This document shows, in pieces, positions 62,780 to 64,000 of a DNA stretch of 64,000 bases. The stretch is from Lacibacter sp. H375. GTDB taxonomy: Bacteria; Bacteroidota; Bacteroidia; Chitinophagales; Chitinophagaceae. A program made the translations under genes and the position numbers. The stretch is taken from positions 3,596,001 to 3,660,000 of the forward strand of contig NZ_JBBKTT010000001.1 of the NCBI RefSeq assembly GCF_037892425.1, in the 5' to 3' direction. Position 1 is the stretch's first letter, and the number at the start of each line of letters is the position of its first letter. Under the pieces are notes generated by a model. The model made no database searches and was not told where the DNA came from. It was given only the letters and a program-made list of their open reading frames with translations.

Positions 62780-63733
62780 TTAATAAAGCGGTTGTTTATT
62801 CGCACCACGTTTTACATATTCTCCCCAGGTTAAATTATCAGCACCATCTTTCTGTTCAAGAGCCCTTTCAATTGCATAGCTGGCAGATGCTTCAACTACC
62901 CAATCAAAATTTTCCTGGCCTACACTTGCAAGATCGGCATCAGGGGCAGGGTTGCAAAAATCAATGGCATAAGGAACACCATCTCTTAATGCCAATTCAA
63001 CTGTATTAAAATCGTAACCAAGATAATTGTTGATACGGAGTACAATATCTGTCATCATGTTTAACTTCTCTGCGGATGGTTGAAAATCGGCAACGTAACG
63101 TAAATGATGTGGGTTGCGTGGTTCATAACTCATAATACGCACATGCTTACGTCCAATGCAATAACAACGATAGTATTCTTCAAACACAATTTCTTCCTGC
63201 AACAACATCACCAACTGATTTGTTTCTGCATGCTTTTCAAAAAACTCTTCCGCATTACGCAGCTTATAAACATTTTTCCATCCACCACCGGCAAATGGTT
63301 TCATGTAAGCAGGAAAACCAATATAATTGAACATGCCTTCCCAATCCATTGGATAAGCAAGGTTGCTGAACGATTCGTCGCTTGTATCATCGGGTCGTTC
63401 TTTTGAAGGAAGGATCACAGTTTTGGGAACAGGTACATCGATCTTTGTTGCGAGACAGTTATTAAAAAACTTATCATCAGCACTCCACCAAAACGGATTG
63501 TTGATCACAGCAGTTCCGGTAATGGCTTCGTTTTTTAGATATGCACGGTAATGCGGTACATCCTGCGAAATACGATCGATGATCACAGCATACCCGTTGT
63601 TTACGCCTTGCACCACTTTGTCTATAAGCACAGGTTCGGCCACAATGCCGGGAATATTTTTACTGTTGATCCTTTCAACAAAAGCAGTAGGAAAGGAGCG
63701 TTCTTTGCCATGAAGAATACCGATCTTTTTCAT
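62780..63733 (-). CDS. ATP-grasp ligase (RimK/D-Ala-D-Ala ligase-like)
   Basis: 317 residues. An N-terminal pre-ATP-grasp domain (MKKIGILHGKERSFPTAF), then the ATP-grasp fold with nucleotide Lys in PAYMKPFAGGGWKNV, QEEIVFEEYYRCYCIG, and magnesium ligands in VELALRDG and YAIDFCNPAPDAD. It joins a carboxylate to an amine through an acyl phosphate; the substrate is unknown. First gene of the leftward operon with the GCS2 ligase. The pair suggests two successive ligation steps. Confidence 0.9.
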   Translation of the reverse strand: MKKIGILHGKERSFPTAFVERINSKNIPGIVAEPVLIDKVVQGVNNGYAVIIDRISQDVPHYRAYLKNEAITGTAVINNPFWWSADDKFFNNCLATKIDVPVPKTVILPSKERPDDTSDESFSNLAYPMDWEGMFNYIGFPAYMKPFAGGGWKNVYKLRNAEEFFEKHAETNQLVMLLQEEIVFEEYYRCYCIGRKHVRIMSYEPRNPHHLRYVADFQPSAEKLNMMTDIVLRINNYLGYDFNTVELALRDGVPYAIDFCNPAPDADLASVGQENFDWVVEASASYAIERALEQKDGADNLTWGEYVKRGANKQPLY

Positions 63734-63862
63734 ATTTAATGTTTATGGTCTTGAAAATGATGTTGAAGTTGCAGGCAATGTTGCGGTTAATTATTGCTTT
63801 AATATAGTACACAATTCGCTAACATTAACTTGCACCGTAAAATAATTTTACCTGCATTTCCT

Positions 63863-63870
63863 TATTTTTG
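63863..63870 (+). promoter_or_regulatory. Putative -7 box for the terminal esterase gene
   Basis: TATTTTTG, an exact TAnnTTTG match ending 5 bases before ATG 63876. It again predicts an mRNA with almost no leader. No clear -33 TTG. Confidence 0.5.
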
Positions 63871-63875
63871 AAAAT

Positions 63876-64000
63876 ATGCTTATGGAGAAATTGAAGCACA
63901 TGGTATTTGAATCGGTGCTGTTGAAGTCGGAGTTGCTTGAACGGGATATGAAAATTGATATGTATCTACCTACATCTGTACACGATCCTTCCGAGATGAG
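63876..64000 (+). CDS. Esterase / alpha-beta hydrolase family protein, N-terminal fragment (runs off the right edge)
   Basis: Only 41 residues are visible. FESVLLKSELLERDMKID and MYLPTSVHDPSE match the N-terminal strands of putative esterases (esterase D/Fes-like alpha-beta hydrolases). The catalytic Ser, Asp and His lie beyond the window. Two start codons are possible, 63876 and 63882. It diverges from the ATP-grasp/GCS2 operon and may be part of the same functional cluster. Confidence 0.6.
   Translation, partial: MLMEKLKHMVFESVLLKSELLERDMKIDMYLPTSVHDPSEM

Overview
The window comes from a Bacteroidota chromosome, most likely the Chitinophagaceae group. The evidence is the family content (GLPGLI protein, DUF2147, DUF1684, outer-membrane barrel receptor with a carboxypeptidase-like plug, hybrid kinases), the Bacteroidota -7 box TAnnTTTG upstream of several genes, the lack of clear Shine-Dalgarno sequences, and GC content around 40% by eye. 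No phage, insertion sequence, CRISPR array or rRNA was seen.

Layout. 1-4.2 kb: the 5' part of valS, a 34-residue membrane peptide, an exonuclease/GIY-YIG fusion and a DUF2147 protein. 4.2-14.1 kb: a trp operon (trpE-G-D-C-F-F2-[secreted propeller protein]-B-A) behind a leader peptide with three consecutive Trp codons and a matching attenuator. It is followed by an oppositely oriented tRNA-Gly(CCC), then hisH and hisA. 14.1-23.5 kb: a flippase and M1 peptidase, a peptide-binding lipoprotein, MsrA, a membrane protein resembling transmembrane terpene cyclases, a DUF1684 protein and a MutS2 without Smr domain. 23.5-34.4 kb: a two-component island with a 2056-residue poly-HAMP hybrid kinase, a receiver-kinase, two single receivers and two further kinases. 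34.8-39.3 kb: small accessory genes (MBL-fold protein, EamA remnant, Crp/Fnr regulator, DoxX, VOC, FMN reductase) and tRNA-Ser(TGA).

39.4-57.8 kb: a glycogen and maltodextrin island with a CBM20-GH77 amylomaltase, dipeptide epimerase, ROK sugar kinase with FucP-like permease, glgA, glgC, GPH-type sugar permease, SusA-like GH13 and glgB. A GLPGLI/outer-membrane receptor pair is inserted in it. Sugar would enter through the permeases, be trimmed or disproportionated by the GH13 and GH77 enzymes, and be stored through GlgC, GlgA and GlgB.

57.9-64 kb: a TPR protein, then a group of peptide-bond or amide-forming enzymes: a class I glutamine amidotransferase, an ATP-grasp-like protein, a GCS2 carboxylate-amine ligase, a second ATP-grasp ligase and the start of an esterase. 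I regard this as the best candidate for an uncharacterised biosynthetic system. The other main points are the trp attenuator, the poly-HAMP array, and degenerate simple repeats that appear to have been absorbed into coding sequences.
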